Source: Exiguobacterium sp. SL-9
GTDB lineage: Bacteria > Bacillota > Bacilli > Exiguobacteriales > Exiguobacteriaceae
NCBI RefSeq assembly: GCF_004336985.1
Contig: NZ_SJUO01000005.1
Span: 124,001 to 188,000, forward strand
DNA: 64,000 bases
Direction: 5' to 3'
The notes under the pieces are model-generated. The model searched no databases. It saw nothing but the letters and a program-made list of their open reading frames with translations, and was not told the DNA's origin. A program made the position numbers and the translations under genes. The stretch's first letter is position 1; every line of letters begins with the position of its first letter. Below are positions 24,656 through 34,269 of this stretch, piece by piece.

Positions 24656-26164
24656 TTGACAAAATTCCAAGATTTACAGTTAAGTGAAGCATTAGTAAAA
24701 GGTGTACTCAAAATGGGCTTCGAAGAAGCTACACCGATCCAAGCTGAGACAATTCCTGTCGCACTCACAGGAGTGGACGTATTAGGTCAAGCGCAAACAG
24801 GTACAGGGAAAACAGCAGCTTTCGGTATTCCGACAATTGAGCGAATCGACACAAAGGCACGTCAAGTCCAAGCACTTGTTCTTGCACCGACACGTGAACT
24901 TGCGATTCAAGTTGCAGAAGAATTGAACAAAATCGGTGAAGCGAAGCGCGTTTACGCACTTCCAGTATACGGTGGTCAACAAATCGACCGCCAAATCCGT
25001 GGTTTGAAAAAGAACCCGCAAATCGTCGTTGCGACACCTGGACGTCTCATGGACCACATGAAACGCAAGACGATCAAACTCGACGAGATCCAAACTGTGA
25101 TCTTGGACGAGGCAGATGAAATGCTCAACATGGGCTTCGTTGAAGATATCGAGATGATTTTGAAAGGCCTTCCGGCTGAACGTCAAACACTTCTCTTCTC
25201 AGCGACGATGCCACCACAAATCAAGAAGATTGCTGAGCGCTTCATGAAGTCGCCGACAATCATCAAAGTAAAAGCGAAGGAAATGACAGTTGAGAACATC
25301 AACCAACAATTCCTCGAATTGCGCGAAGGTCAAAAATTCGATACGCTCTGCCGTTTGATCGACATCGACTCGCCAGAACTCAGCATCATCTTCGCTCGTA
25401 CGAAGAAACGTGTTGACGAAGTGACAGAAGCGCTCATCAAACGTGGTTACACGGCTGATGGTCTTCACGGTGACTTGACGCAATCAAAACGTGACCAAGT
25501 CATCCGTCGTTTCAAAAATGGCACAATCGACATCTTGGTCGCGACAGACGTTGCAGCCCGTGGTCTTGATATCTCAGGCGTTACACACGTTTATAACTTT
25601 GATGTGCCACAAGATCCGGAAAGCTACGTGCACCGTATCGGACGTACAGGCCGTGCTGGTAAAACAGGTACAGCCCTTACGTTCATCACGCCACGTGAAT
25701 TCGGTCAAGTCAAAGCAATCGAACGCGTAACGAACAAGAAGATGAACCGTCGTCACGTACCGACAATCGCAGAAGTGCTCGAGGGCAACCAAAAGCAATC
25801 GGCTGAAGAATTGATCGAACGTGTACAAGCGGGCGACTTCAAAGCTTACACGCAACTTGCGACTGAGCTTCTTGAAGAATACGAAGCAGTCGAGCTTCTT
25901 GCAGCGGCACTTCGTGGATTGACGAAAGAGCCAGATTCAACTCCGGTTGAAATCTCGTATGCAGAACCAGTTCGCGTCAAACGTCAAGGTGGACGCAACG
26001 ACCGTGGTGGATACCGTGGAAATCGCAGTGGCGGCGGCGAACGTCGTGGCGGCGGTGACCGTGGTGGACGCAGCGGTGGCGGCGGTGGATACCGTGGCAA
26101 ACGCACGGGTGGAGACGACCGTCGTCGTTCAGACGACCGTGGCCCACGCCGTCCGCGTGACTAA
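24656..26164 (+). CDS. cshA: DEAD-box RNA helicase CshA
   Basis: This 502-residue helicase has the Q-motif ([13 protein letters not shown]), [40 protein letters not shown] and HRIGRTGR, then a long basic tail full of RGG, GGG and DRGG repeats (from about 445). CshA takes part in mRNA turnover with the RNA degradosome and in ribosome assembly at low temperature. The TTG start at 24656 is chosen because AAAGGAG lies eight bases upstream; an ATG at 24635 in frame overlaps that very ribosome site. The Gly/Arg tail explains the local GGTGGC repeats. Confidence 0.93.
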   Translation: MTKFQDLQLSEALVKGVLKMGFEEATPIQAETIPVALTGVDVLGQAQTGTGKTAAFGIPTIERIDTKARQVQALVLAPTRELAIQVAEELNKIGEAKRVYALPVYGGQQIDRQIRGLKKNPQIVVATPGRLMDHMKRKTIKLDEIQTVILDEADEMLNMGFVEDIEMILKGLPAERQTLLFSATMPPQIKKIAERFMKSPTIIKVKAKEMTVENINQQFLELREGQKFDTLCRLIDIDSPELSIIFARTKKRVDEVTEALIKRGYTADGLHGDLTQSKRDQVIRRFKNGTIDILVATDVAARGLDISGVTHVYNFDVPQDPESYVHRIGRTGRAGKTGTALTFITPREFGQVKAIERVTNKKMNRRHVPTIAEVLEGNQKQSAEELIERVQAGDFKAYTQLATELLEEYEAVELLAAALRGLTKEPDSTPVEISYAEPVRVKRQGGRNDRGGYRGNRSGGGERRGGGDRGGRSGGGGGYRGKRTGGDDRRRSDDRGPRRPRD

Positions 26165-26172
26165 TCAATAAC

Positions 26173-26214
26173 CAAAAACCGCATCTCCTTAAGTGGATTT
26201 GCGGTTTTTTTTTT
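26173..26214 (+). terminator. Intrinsic terminator of cshA
   Basis: Stem AAAAACCGCA / TGCGGTTTTT with a 16-base loop is followed by a long T tract. Confidence 0.88.
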
Positions 26215-26265
26215 GGTGTCATGCTACACTAAACGAGTAGAGACAGAAGAATGAGGTGTCAACGG

Positions 26266-26517
26266 ATGATTGAACTAGGTTTTGGTCTCGTCATACTAAT
26301 GGCGTGCGTCCTGGCTTTGAAACCGATTATAACGCGGACCGAGCGTCCGAACTTCCGATATATCCCGGTCGCCACGCTCTTGTTCGGCGCCATGATTTGG
26401 CTTGTGATGTCCATTGGCGTCGGCGGGAAGATGGGGATTGGCTACGGCGTGATGAGTATCGTATATTTCATTGCTTGTTTCGGTGCCTATATGTATGTGC
26501 ATACACGAGCGAGCTGA
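26266..26517 (+). CDS. Small three-helix membrane protein (83 aa)
   Basis: Three hydrophobic stretches (about 4-21, 32-52 and 58-78) make up most of the protein; short basic loops (KPIITRTERPNFR) separate them. The ATG at 26266 is preferred over 26251, as GAGGTG sits 7 bases before it. No family is identified. A weak hairpin follows the stop. Confidence 0.65.
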   Translation: MIELGFGLVILMACVLALKPIITRTERPNFRYIPVATLLFGAMIWLVMSIGVGGKMGIGYGVMSIVYFIACFGAYMYVHTRAS

Positions 26518-26534
26518 ACCCAGCTCGCTTTCGT
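26508..26534 (+). terminator. Probable weak terminator
   Basis: AGCGAGCT / AGCTCGCT with a 6-base loop is followed by TTTCGTGTTT. The tail is poor, so some read-through into the next gene is likely. Confidence 0.5.
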
Positions 26535-26561
26535 GTTTAGAAAAAAGACGAGGTGATCAAA

Positions 26562-27746
26562 GTGGATGCAGTGGATGTGATGATGAACCCAGAGGAAGTC
26601 GAAGTGACATTTGAACCGATTCTCGGGGCTGCTACCTTTCAAGTAGAGGGGTATATGGTGCATGGACAGTTCAGGGGTGAATCGCTCACCCCATTCTTTT
26701 ATGACGATGACGTTCCACTCGAATACCAGCTCGATATCGCTAAACGGATGGAGCGTTTAGCGGCCGAGCAGTTACGAGATGCGACGCAATTCGTCACGTT
26801 CCGATGTCGTTCAGAATGGATTCTCGAGCAAGGTGGCGAGGCGTTTTTGGCTCCGCTTCGAGAATTGAATTTTCCGCTTCATCGCATTTATGTGACGCTC
26901 CAAGGGACCGATCTCGTCGACGTATCGCGTTTGTCCCGTGTCGTCCAGTATTATCGTTCTTCCGGTGTCAAAGTGGCGCTCGACTTTGCGGAGTCAACGA
27001 GCATCGAAGATATCATGACTGTCGCACCTGAGATGCTGCTCGTCGATTTGGCGACGATGGTCGAGAAGAAGACGTTGTCGGTCACGTATCCGCAAATGCT
27101 ACAGACGATGGAATATATCGCGTCTCGTCTTGGGGCGCCGCTCCTCTATAAATCAATCGACCATCTTGGACAGCTACGCTATGCATGGCGTCACGGCGGA
27201 CGTTATTATATGGGAAGTCTCCTCGGTCAACACGATGCGACACCGCCGCGCGAAGCGAAGGGAATGAGCGTGTTGACGCAAGAAGTGCCGTCTTTCTTCC
27301 TGCATGACCAAGAGCGGATCAAGCGCTTGTATGAGCTCGAGTTCGAACTCCATAAACAAATCCACGACCTCGTCCAAAGTGGGAAATGGTCGCGCGATAA
27401 GAAAGATGAATGGCTGCTCCACATCGCCCCGAAACTCGAAGGGACGTTCGTCCGTTACTATTTGACGGACCAAACGGGCTTCCAAACAAGTGCGAACGTC
27501 TATCAGACGCAGTCCATTTGGACAGTCGATAACACGTATCGCGGTTACAATTGGAGCTTCCGGCCGTACTTCATTCGAACGATGGCGGCAATGGACGTGC
27601 GCGGACGAGGTTATTTGTCCGAGGATTATCGCGACTTCAGTTCGAACGAAGTGACGCGGACGTTCAGTTATCCGTTACCGGACGGCATGTTTCTGTTTGC
27701 GGATTTATCCGAAGAGTTCTTATACCAAAATCGATTATTAGATTGA
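26562..27746 (+). CDS. Degenerate EAL-domain protein (YkuI-like)
   Basis: This 394-residue protein aligns from memory with B. subtilis YkuI: an N-terminal EAL domain (to about 245) and a C-terminal PAS-like domain with WSFRPYF and TRTFSYPLPDG. The EAL signature is lost: the glutamate position reads M-V-H (32-34), the ITE-N segment reads VTLQGTD, and the lysine motif reads LLVDL. It should not hydrolyse cyclic di-GMP but could still bind it or act as a receptor. The GTG at 26562 is chosen for its spacing from GAGGTG. Confidence 0.8.
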   Translation: MDAVDVMMNPEEVEVTFEPILGAATFQVEGYMVHGQFRGESLTPFFYDDDVPLEYQLDIAKRMERLAAEQLRDATQFVTFRCRSEWILEQGGEAFLAPLRELNFPLHRIYVTLQGTDLVDVSRLSRVVQYYRSSGVKVALDFAESTSIEDIMTVAPEMLLVDLATMVEKKTLSVTYPQMLQTMEYIASRLGAPLLYKSIDHLGQLRYAWRHGGRYYMGSLLGQHDATPPREAKGMSVLTQEVPSFFLHDQERIKRLYELEFELHKQIHDLVQSGKWSRDKKDEWLLHIAPKLEGTFVRYYLTDQTGFQTSANVYQTQSIWTVDNTYRGYNWSFRPYFIRTMAAMDVRGRGYLSEDYRDFSSNEVTRTFSYPLPDGMFLFADLSEEFLYQNRLLD

Positions 27747-27758
27747 GAGGGAAAAAAT

Positions 27759-28508
27759 ATGTTTGATTATGATTACGATGCATTGCGCGAGATCGGGCGG
27801 ATTGTCGCCTTGGCCCGCGACGAGATGGCGAAAGCGGTCAAACCGGGCATGACGACGAAACAGTTGGATGAGATTGGACAACGTATTTTGGAAGCGGAAG
27901 GGGCCGCCTCGGCACCGATCACGATGTACGAGTTTCCAGGATATACGTGTATCTCCATCAATGAGGTCGCAGCTCACGGGATTCCGGGTGACCTCGTCAT
28001 CCAAGACGGGGACGTGGTCAACGTCGACGTATCGGCTGTGAAGGACGGCTACTATGCGGACACAGGACGTACGGTCATCGCAGGAACGCCGAAATCCGCG
28101 AAACACGAGCGTTTGGTCGAGGTGTCATTGACTTCGCTCGAAGCAGGTCTCAGCAAAGTGAAGGCTGGGGTCAAGGTCAATCAAATCGGGAAAGCGATTT
28201 ATGCCGATGCCCGTAAGAATGGCTTCACGGTCATCCGTAACTTGGCGGGCCATGGCCTCGGTCGCACGCTTCACGGTGAGCCGGAGACGATTTCAAACTA
28301 CTATAGCCGTGAAGAGAACGACATCTTGAAAGAAGGACAAGTCATTGCCGTCGAGACGTTCATCTCGACGAAAGATGAAATCGTCTATCAATCGGAAGAG
28401 GACGGTTGGTCGTTGTTCACCCCGAATAACAGCTTCGTCTCGCAGTTCGAGCATACAGTCGTCGTTACGAAAGATGGCTATGAAGTGTTGACGGGCACGT
28501 TCCGTTAA
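27759..28508 (+). CDS. map: Methionine aminopeptidase, type I
   Basis: This 249-residue metalloprotease removes the first methionine from new proteins. The five metal ligands can be placed: Asp in VNVDVSA, Asp in YADTGRT, His in GHGLGRTLHGEP, Glu in VETFIST and Glu in FEHTVVV. The helper His is in NEVAAHGIPG. It lies 12 bases after the EAL-like gene, so the two probably share a transcript. The usual map copy lies in the ribosomal protein cluster; a separately placed gene is like the second B. subtilis copy (YflG). Confidence 0.93.
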   Translation: MFDYDYDALREIGRIVALARDEMAKAVKPGMTTKQLDEIGQRILEAEGAASAPITMYEFPGYTCISINEVAAHGIPGDLVIQDGDVVNVDVSAVKDGYYADTGRTVIAGTPKSAKHERLVEVSLTSLEAGLSKVKAGVKVNQIGKAIYADARKNGFTVIRNLAGHGLGRTLHGEPETISNYYSREENDILKEGQVIAVETFISTKDEIVYQSEEDGWSLFTPNNSFVSQFEHTVVVTKDGYEVLTGTFR

Positions 28509-28513
28509 CCATG

Positions 28514-28548
28514 AAAAAGGCAGCAGACCTCGTGTCTGCCGCCTTTTT
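28514..28548. terminator. Bidirectional terminator between map and menC
   Basis: AAAAAGGC-AGCAGAC / GTCTGC-CGCCTTTTT with a short loop and A and T tracts on both sides serves both genes. Confidence 0.87.
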
Positions 28549-29615
28549 TAGATGAGTCGGATCGTCTCTTCGCTCAGTCGCTTGATGATTGTCCAATCCG
28601 GTGCGACCTGGTCGGGGAGAAGCAGCTGTCCGTTCGCAACCTCGAGTGGGGTGTCGAGTAGGTCGGTCTCAAAGTAAGCGCTCGTTCCGGCCATATCAGC
28701 CGGATAAGCGGCTCCGCTCAATGAAGCGAATAAGAGCGTGTGATAGCGGCCGATTGAGGACTCGTACATCCCTCCGACCCAATATGGGGTGTCGCTGTCG
28801 CGAATCGCGAGTGCCGCATTCAACCCGCCGACACGGGCCGGTTTAATATTGACGATCCGGCCTGCTTTGAGCCGGTTCATCGTTTCGACGTCTTTGACGT
28901 CGGTAATCGATTCGTCGAGGCAAATCGGAGTCTCGAGTCTCGTCTGTAAATCGGCCGATGCGGACCAATGTTGACTTGGATACGGTTGTTCAATCATCAA
29001 TAGGCGATAGGCATCTAACGCCTCGAACCAGTCGAGTGGTTGCTCCGAGCCACTGCCGTTCAAATCGATCATGAGCGGGGCATCCGGAAAGACGCTACGA
29101 ATCTCACTGAGCGCGGGAAGCAGTTCGTGCGGGGACGCTTTTAATTTGATGCGTTCAAATCCAGAGTCGAGTGCCGCCTCAATCGAGTTCAGTGTTTGAC
29201 TGAGCAGACCGATGCCGATTGTTCGGCCGCACGAGACGGTGTCTCCCGCTTTGAGGTATTGCTTTAACGTCATGTTCGAACGGGCGGCTTCAATCTCCCA
29301 TAATGCGCTTTCCCACATCGCTTTTGCCATCTGATGTCCGATGATGGAATTGACTTGAGTACCAAACGAGGCAGCGGACAACGTCATGCCTTTCAATAGT
29401 TGGACGATCAAGGCAGATACCTCCGTGACAGAGCGTACCGTCTCGGCCGTATACCAAGGTGTCTCGAACGCGACACCTTCTCCGTATCCGATTATTCCGT
29501 CGACCGTCTCGACGCGGAGGATGACGGTTCGTCTCGTCGTCAAGACGGCGTGGGCGGTGACGATCGGATGTTTGAACGTGAGGGGAACGATATATAGTTC
29601 AGCGCGTTGAATCAT
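28548..29615 (-). CDS. menC: o-Succinylbenzoate synthase
   Basis: This 355-residue enolase-superfamily enzyme dehydrates SHCHC to o-succinylbenzoate in menaquinone synthesis. The catalytic lysine motif is RIKLKAS, the metal ligands lie in MIDLNGS, MIEQPY and CLDESI, and the second lysine is in NIKPARVGG. It overlaps the end of menE by 17 bases and is the last gene of the men cluster. Confidence 0.92.
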   Translation of the reverse strand: MIQRAELYIVPLTFKHPIVTAHAVLTTRRTVILRVETVDGIIGYGEGVAFETPWYTAETVRSVTEVSALIVQLLKGMTLSAASFGTQVNSIIGHQMAKAMWESALWEIEAARSNMTLKQYLKAGDTVSCGRTIGIGLLSQTLNSIEAALDSGFERIKLKASPHELLPALSEIRSVFPDAPLMIDLNGSGSEQPLDWFEALDAYRLLMIEQPYPSQHWSASADLQTRLETPICLDESITDVKDVETMNRLKAGRIVNIKPARVGGLNAALAIRDSDTPYWVGGMYESSIGRYHTLLFASLSGAAYPADMAGTSAYFETDLLDTPLEVANGQLLLPDQVAPDWTIIKRLSEETIRLI

Positions 29616-30969
29616 GGTCGGCCTCCTTTAGACGATGACGCATCAATTTTCCGTTGGCGTTACGTGGGAGTACGTCGATCTCAATCCAATCTTTCGGATG
29701 TTTATATGCCGCCAAACGGTCGTGCAGCAATTGTTTCGCTTGGTCGAGGTCGAACGAGCCGACCGTGAAGGCGATCGGAACTGCTCCCCACGTCGGGTCA
29801 GGACGGCCGATGACGCCGACGTCCTCGATACCCGGACAACGTAAGAGGACACTTTCGATTTCAGCCGGATATATGTTTTCGCCGCCAGAGATGATTAAAT
29901 CACTACGGCGGTCATGGACATACAAATAACCGTCCGTCATCGTGCCGAGGTCGCCGGTCTGCCAATAACCGTCGTCGGTCCAGGTGTCGGCCTCAGGTTG
30001 CTGATAATAGCCGGAAGTCACCGTCGGACCTTTCACTTCGATTTCCCCGTCCGGATTGATTCGAATCCGTGTCGGAGCGATGGCTTGACCGCTTGACCCG
30101 AGGTGAGCCAGCGCCTCGGAAGGTAAGAGCGTCGCAACTTGTGAACACGTCTCGGTCATCCCGTATGTTTGGGCGACAGGTAACTGCCGCCGCTCGGCTT
30201 CTTCGAGCAGTGGCTTTGGTACCGGGCCTCCGCCGACGAGAAGGAGGCGCAACTGATGGCGGGACAAGCCGGCATCGAGCAGACGGTGGAGCATGACCGC
30301 AACGAGTGAGATGTGGGTGATTCGTTCCGTCACGATCAACTCGAGTGTCCGGGTGACATCAAACTTCGATTCGACATAAAGTGTCGAGCCGAAACGGGCG
30401 CTCCGATATACTTGGGCGAGCCCGCTCATATGAAACAGCGGCGTCACGACGAGCGTTCGGTCGCTCGCCTCGTAGCCGAGGTGAGCGTTGGCCGCTTCGG
30501 CGCTTGCGATGTGATTGCCAAACGTCTGTTGGACGGCTTTGGGGCGTCCGGTCGTGCCAGAGGTGAACATAAGCGACATGACGTCCTCGTTTTGCCAATC
30601 GTACGATGTGAGGATTGCTGTTTCATCTCGGGACGTCACGACGAGTTGCTCGATCGGGTGATCAATCGGTGCATCGACGAGCAACACATCGACATCAGCC
30701 GTCTCGATTTGTCCCGCGAGTTCGCTCGTCGTCAGCCGTGTATTGAAGGGGACGAGCACTTTTCCGAGAAGCTGAACGGCATGGACGGCGATGACGTAGT
30801 CAGCGCTGTTGGCGGCGAATAATCCGATGTGACGGGCATCCGGAACGGTGCGATTCAGGAAATGGGCCAAACGCGCACTCTCATCCATCAACTCAGACCA
30901 AGTCCATCGACTAGAGGCGGTGACGAGCGCCATTGCGTCATGCTGATGTTGTTTCAAATAACGATTCAT
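29599..30969 (-). CDS. menE: o-Succinylbenzoate-CoA ligase
   Basis: This 456-residue acyl-adenylate enzyme activates o-succinylbenzoate with CoA. Motifs: P-loop MFTSGTTGRPKAV, the QTYGMTETCS adenylation motif, and TGDLGTMTDGYLYVHDRRSD, with the catalytic C-terminal lysine near NANGKL. The ATG at 30969 has GGAGG in front; an in-frame ATG at 31122 lies within menB. A strong terminator lies between menB and menE, so its expression depends on read-through or an unseen promoter. Confidence 0.93.
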   Translation of the reverse strand: MNRYLKQHQHDAMALVTASSRWTWSELMDESARLAHFLNRTVPDARHIGLFAANSADYVIAVHAVQLLGKVLVPFNTRLTTSELAGQIETADVDVLLVDAPIDHPIEQLVVTSRDETAILTSYDWQNEDVMSLMFTSGTTGRPKAVQQTFGNHIASAEAANAHLGYEASDRTLVVTPLFHMSGLAQVYRSARFGSTLYVESKFDVTRTLELIVTERITHISLVAVMLHRLLDAGLSRHQLRLLLVGGGPVPKPLLEEAERRQLPVAQTYGMTETCSQVATLLPSEALAHLGSSGQAIAPTRIRINPDGEIEVKGPTVTSGYYQQPEADTWTDDGYWQTGDLGTMTDGYLYVHDRRSDLIISGGENIYPAEIESVLLRCPGIEDVGVIGRPDPTWGAVPIAFTVGSFDLDQAKQLLHDRLAAYKHPKDWIEIDVLPRNANGKLMRHRLKEADHDSTR

Positions 30970-30982
30970 CTGAATGACCTCC

Positions 30983-31012
30983 AAAAAAAGAGTAGCGAAG
31001 TCGCTACTCTTT
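30983..31012 (-). terminator. Intrinsic terminator inside the men cluster (menB / menE)
   Basis: On the minus strand GAGTAGCGA / TCGCTACTC, extended by AAA/TTT, with a very short loop is followed by seven T. The menE ribosome site begins right after the T tract. The shape is as good as the end-of-operon terminators in this window. Confidence 0.85.
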
Positions 31013-31018
31013 GTCGAT

Positions 31019-31843
31019 TTACGGGAAACGTGGGAACTGACCGAAGTCTGGATCGCGTTTTTCTTTGAAAGCGTCGCGTCCTTCTTTCGCTTCGTCTGTC
31101 GTGTAGTAGAGAAGTGTCGCATCTCCTGCCAGCTGTTGAAGACCTGCGAGTCCGTCCGTATCGGCGTTCATCGCTGCTTTCAAGAAGCGAAGAGCCGTTG
31201 GAGAGTGTTGCAAGATCTCTTGGCACCATTGGATCGTCTCGGCTTCAAGTTGGTCGAGTGGAACGACTGTGTTGACGAGTCCCATCTCAAGCGCTTGCTG
31301 GGCGTCATATTGACGGCAAAGGTACCAGATTTCACGAGCTTTCTTGTGGCCGATGATGCGAGCCAAGTAACCTGAACCATAGCCGGCATCGAACGATCCC
31401 ACTTTTGGTCCAGTTTGACCGAAACGGGCATTGTCGGCTGCAATCGTCAAGTCACAGACGACGTGCAAGACGTGTCCGCCCCCGATGGCGTAACCTGCCA
31501 CCATGGCGATGACCGGTTTCGGGATGACACGGATCAAACGTTGAAGGTCAAGGACGTTCAAGCGCGGGATTTCGTCGTCACCGACGTAGCCGCCGTGGCC
31601 GCGTACTTTTTGGTCGCCGCCTGAGCAGAAGGCTTGTTCGCCTTCACCTGTTAAGATGATGACGCCGACTTCTTTATCGTCACGAGCGCGAGCGAACGCG
31701 TCGATGAGCTCGTTGACCGTGAGCGGACGGAACGCGTTCCGTACTTCCGGACGGTTGATGGTGATTTTGGCGATGCCGTTCCACTTCTCGTACTTGATAT
31801 CTTCGTACGTACGGACCGATGTCCAGTTTGCTACTGATTCCAT
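31019..31843 (-). CDS. menB: 1,4-Dihydroxy-2-naphthoyl-CoA synthase
   Basis: This 274-residue crotonase-fold enzyme closes the second ring of the menaquinone head group. The oxyanion-hole and bicarbonate-site regions are seen in [27 protein letters not shown] and [21 protein letters not shown]; the C-terminal [15 protein letters not shown]-type ending (here KEGRDAF...) is diagnostic. It lies one base after menH. Confidence 0.97.
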   Translation of the reverse strand: MESVANWTSVRTYEDIKYEKWNGIAKITINRPEVRNAFRPLTVNELIDAFARARDDKEVGVIILTGEGEQAFCSGGDQKVRGHGGYVGDDEIPRLNVLDLQRLIRVIPKPVIAMVAGYAIGGGHVLHVVCDLTIAADNARFGQTGPKVGSFDAGYGSGYLARIIGHKKAREIWYLCRQYDAQQALEMGLVNTVVPLDQLEAETIQWCQEILQHSPTALRFLKAAMNADTDGLAGLQQLAGDATLLYYTTDEAKEGRDAFKEKRDPDFGQFPRFP

Positions 31844-32620
31844 TTAAATTCCCCCTAAAATCAATTTCTCTATCATTGTACCAAATTGTTGGGCATTCTC
31901 GATATGTGGAGCATGGGATGCGTCCGAAATTTCATGAATTACAATATCGGGACGGATCGACTGCATATTCCGCGCGATTTGTTGAAACTTCACATCGTGC
32001 TCCCCGACGATCAAATCGGTGCGAGGTAAACGATTTAGTAATGGCCAAAGCGACGGCATGCTCCCAGTCCCGATGGCGCGAAGACTGTCCGCGAGAGCGG
32101 CCGGATGTTGGGCCAGCCGCTCGGGCCGAAGGGCGCGGCGCATTGCATCTGTCTGATGCCAAAGCGGGAGTTGTTCCCATCGCTCAACGAACGCCTCGAT
32201 GCCATTCTGTTCAATAAATGTCGCAAGGCTCTCGTCTTGAAGCCGTCGTTCGCGGCGTTCGGTCGCCGAGTCGAGTCCAGGTGTCGTGCTGATCCCGATG
32301 AAGTGGGCAACCCGATCATCATAGATAGCGAGCGTCATGCCGATCCGACCGCCGAGCGAGTAGCCGACGACCGTCCACGGACCGTCGTACCTGTCGAGAA
32401 GTACCGATAAATCTTTAATCTGTTGACTCATCTTGACGCGTTCGACCGCTTGCTGCGCGGTGCCGCCATGTTGCAATAGCGACGGGGCGACGAGCCGGAC
32501 CGGCAACTCGGGGAAGTTGGAAATCCATTCTCCACTACCGGTGAACCCGTGTAGAATCAACACGGGACGGCCGCTGCCGCGTTCGAGCACCTCATAGGAG
32601 ACACCACGTAACGAACGCAT
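31844..32620 (-). CDS. menH: SHCHC synthase (MenH, alpha/beta hydrolase)
   Basis: This 258-residue alpha/beta-hydrolase has the HGFTGSGEW oxyanion region, a nucleophile elbow VGYSLGGR (Ser), and a C-terminal histidine in SDASHAPH. It removes pyruvate from SEPHCHC, the MenD product. The ATG at 32620 overlaps the menD stop by one base (TGATG), showing coupling; an in-frame start at 32668 lies within menD. Confidence 0.9.
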   Translation of the reverse strand: MRSLRGVSYEVLERGSGRPVLILHGFTGSGEWISNFPELPVRLVAPSLLQHGGTAQQAVERVKMSQQIKDLSVLLDRYDGPWTVVGYSLGGRIGMTLAIYDDRVAHFIGISTTPGLDSATERRERRLQDESLATFIEQNGIEAFVERWEQLPLWHQTDAMRRALRPERLAQHPAALADSLRAIGTGSMPSLWPLLNRLPRTDLIVGEHDVKFQQIARNMQSIRPDIVIHEISDASHAPHIENAQQFGTMIEKLILGGI

Positions 32621-34269
32621 CACGACTCGTTCTCCGTCGTCAAACGGTCCGTGAGCGAAGCGGTCCAACGACGATGCTCGGCCACGTTTCGAGCACGATC
32701 AGACGGAAACTCGATCAGTTGAACGCCTGCTTCAATCGCGGCTGTGACATCTTCCGGCCGCTCGAGCAAGCGATAGCTGAGTCCGTATGTCTCAGCGAAC
32801 CCACGTAAGTTCAAGTGGAGCGGTGTCCCGAATAAATCTTCGAACATTTGCGGTGCGATTGAGGCTTGCGGCAAGAAAGAGAAGATACCGCCCCCGTCGT
32901 TATTGACGACGACAATGGAGAACGAGCCTGGATGTGATTTGACGAGTTGTAAGGCGTTACTGTCGTGATAGAACGCCAAGTCGCCAATCAAGAGCGCGGA
33001 CCGGTCTGTATCGTAACAGGCGCCGAGTGCACTTGAGATAATCCCGTCAATCCCGTTCGCCCCACGGTTGGCGAGGACGTCAGTTGATTGACCGGCTGAA
33101 AGCGTCGTATCGATATCGCGAATTGGCATACTATTGCTAACGAAGATGCGTTCAAGACGAGACGCCAGCAAATGACGCGTCAATGCGCTTTCTCCGCTCA
33201 AGCCAGGTTTTGCCGACTCGGCGACGCGCTCGAGCAACGCGAAACAGTCGAATAGGTCGGCGTCATACGTTTGAGCGATGGTGGCTACGTAGTCGGTCGC
33301 ATCGCCGTACACGACGATGGCGCGGTTCGACGGGTCCCGGAATGATCCGGGTTGTTCGATCAAGACGCACGGGACGTCTTGAAGCCACTGGTTCAGCCGT
33401 TTTGAGACGGGTGCGGCCCCGAACCGGACGACTGCGTCAAGCGCCCATTCCGCTCGATGCTCACTCGCGAGCCACGCGTCATAGTTCGTCAAGACGTGGT
33501 CGAACCGTCTCATCCCGCTCAATGGATCGGCGAAGACCGGGATGTGGTGGGCCAGTGCAGACGCATAAATGTCTTCAAGCCATGCCAGTGGTGTTCCCGG
33601 GCCGACGACGAAGGCGAGACGATTGACATCGATCTCGTGTTTGAACCGTTCCAAGTCGAGGCCTGTCGGTTTGAGATAAGTCGGTTCAGCCAGCTTTGTT
33701 TTACCGTTCAAGAGTTCCGTCAAGCGCTCGATATCCGGCAACAACGGCTCACGGAACGGAATGTTCACATGGACCGGACCGAACGGCGTATGCATGCTCG
33801 CTTGGACGAGGCGGGCGACGGTTTGTTCCATGTAGCGTTGGCTAGCGGCTTCTGGAACGGGCAGGTCGATGCTCGCTTTCACATGCTCACCGTACAGTCG
33901 GACTTGGTCGATCGCTTGAGGCGCACCGACGTTCCGGAGTTCATGCGGCCGATCGGTCGTCAACACGACGAGCGGTAGTTGCGAGATATTCGCCTCGGCC
34001 ACCGCCGAAAAATAGTTGGTCGCAGCGGTGCCACTCGTGCAGACGAGCGCGACCGGACGGAGCGATGATTGTGAACGCGTCAACCCGAGGGCGAAAAAGG
34101 CGGCCGACCGTTCGTCGACGATGATATGGTGTCGGACGCTCGGGTGAAGGTAGGCGGCCATGGCGAGCGGTGTCGAACGCGAACCGGGACTGATCACGAC
34201 GTCCTCGATTCCTTGTTCGACGAGCCGATTCATCAGACCGGCGACCCACTCCGTTAACGTTTCATTCAT
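32620..34269 (-). CDS. menD: SEPHCHC synthase (MenD)
   Basis: This 549-residue thiamine-diphosphate enzyme joins isochorismate and 2-oxoglutarate, the first committed step to menaquinone. The N-terminal segment VVISPGSRSTPLA and the cofactor glutamate in VDERSAAFFALG are characteristic. The cofactor-binding GD...NN region is seen as IGDLAFYHD and VVNNDGGGIFSF. It overlaps menF by four bases. Confidence 0.95.
   Translation of the reverse strand: MNETLTEWVAGLMNRLVEQGIEDVVISPGSRSTPLAMAAYLHPSVRHHIIVDERSAAFFALGLTRSQSSLRPVALVCTSGTAATNYFSAVAEANISQLPLVVLTTDRPHELRNVGAPQAIDQVRLYGEHVKASIDLPVPEAASQRYMEQTVARLVQASMHTPFGPVHVNIPFREPLLPDIERLTELLNGKTKLAEPTYLKPTGLDLERFKHEIDVNRLAFVVGPGTPLAWLEDIYASALAHHIPVFADPLSGMRRFDHVLTNYDAWLASEHRAEWALDAVVRFGAAPVSKRLNQWLQDVPCVLIEQPGSFRDPSNRAIVVYGDATDYVATIAQTYDADLFDCFALLERVAESAKPGLSGESALTRHLLASRLERIFVSNSMPIRDIDTTLSAGQSTDVLANRGANGIDGIISSALGACYDTDRSALLIGDLAFYHDSNALQLVKSHPGSFSIVVVNNDGGGIFSFLPQASIAPQMFEDLFGTPLHLNLRGFAETYGLSYRLLERPEDVTAAIEAGVQLIEFPSDRARNVAEHRRWTASLTDRLTTENES

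Noticed and set aside
25960-26164. GGTGGC-type short repeats at the end of cshA
   Set aside because: They encode the Gly/Arg-rich RGG tail of the helicase and are not a separate repeat element or CRISPR array.
30313-30822. Plus-strand frame of 169 codons opposite menE
   Set aside because: It lacks a ribosome site and resembles no protein; it mirrors the codon pattern of menE on the other strand.
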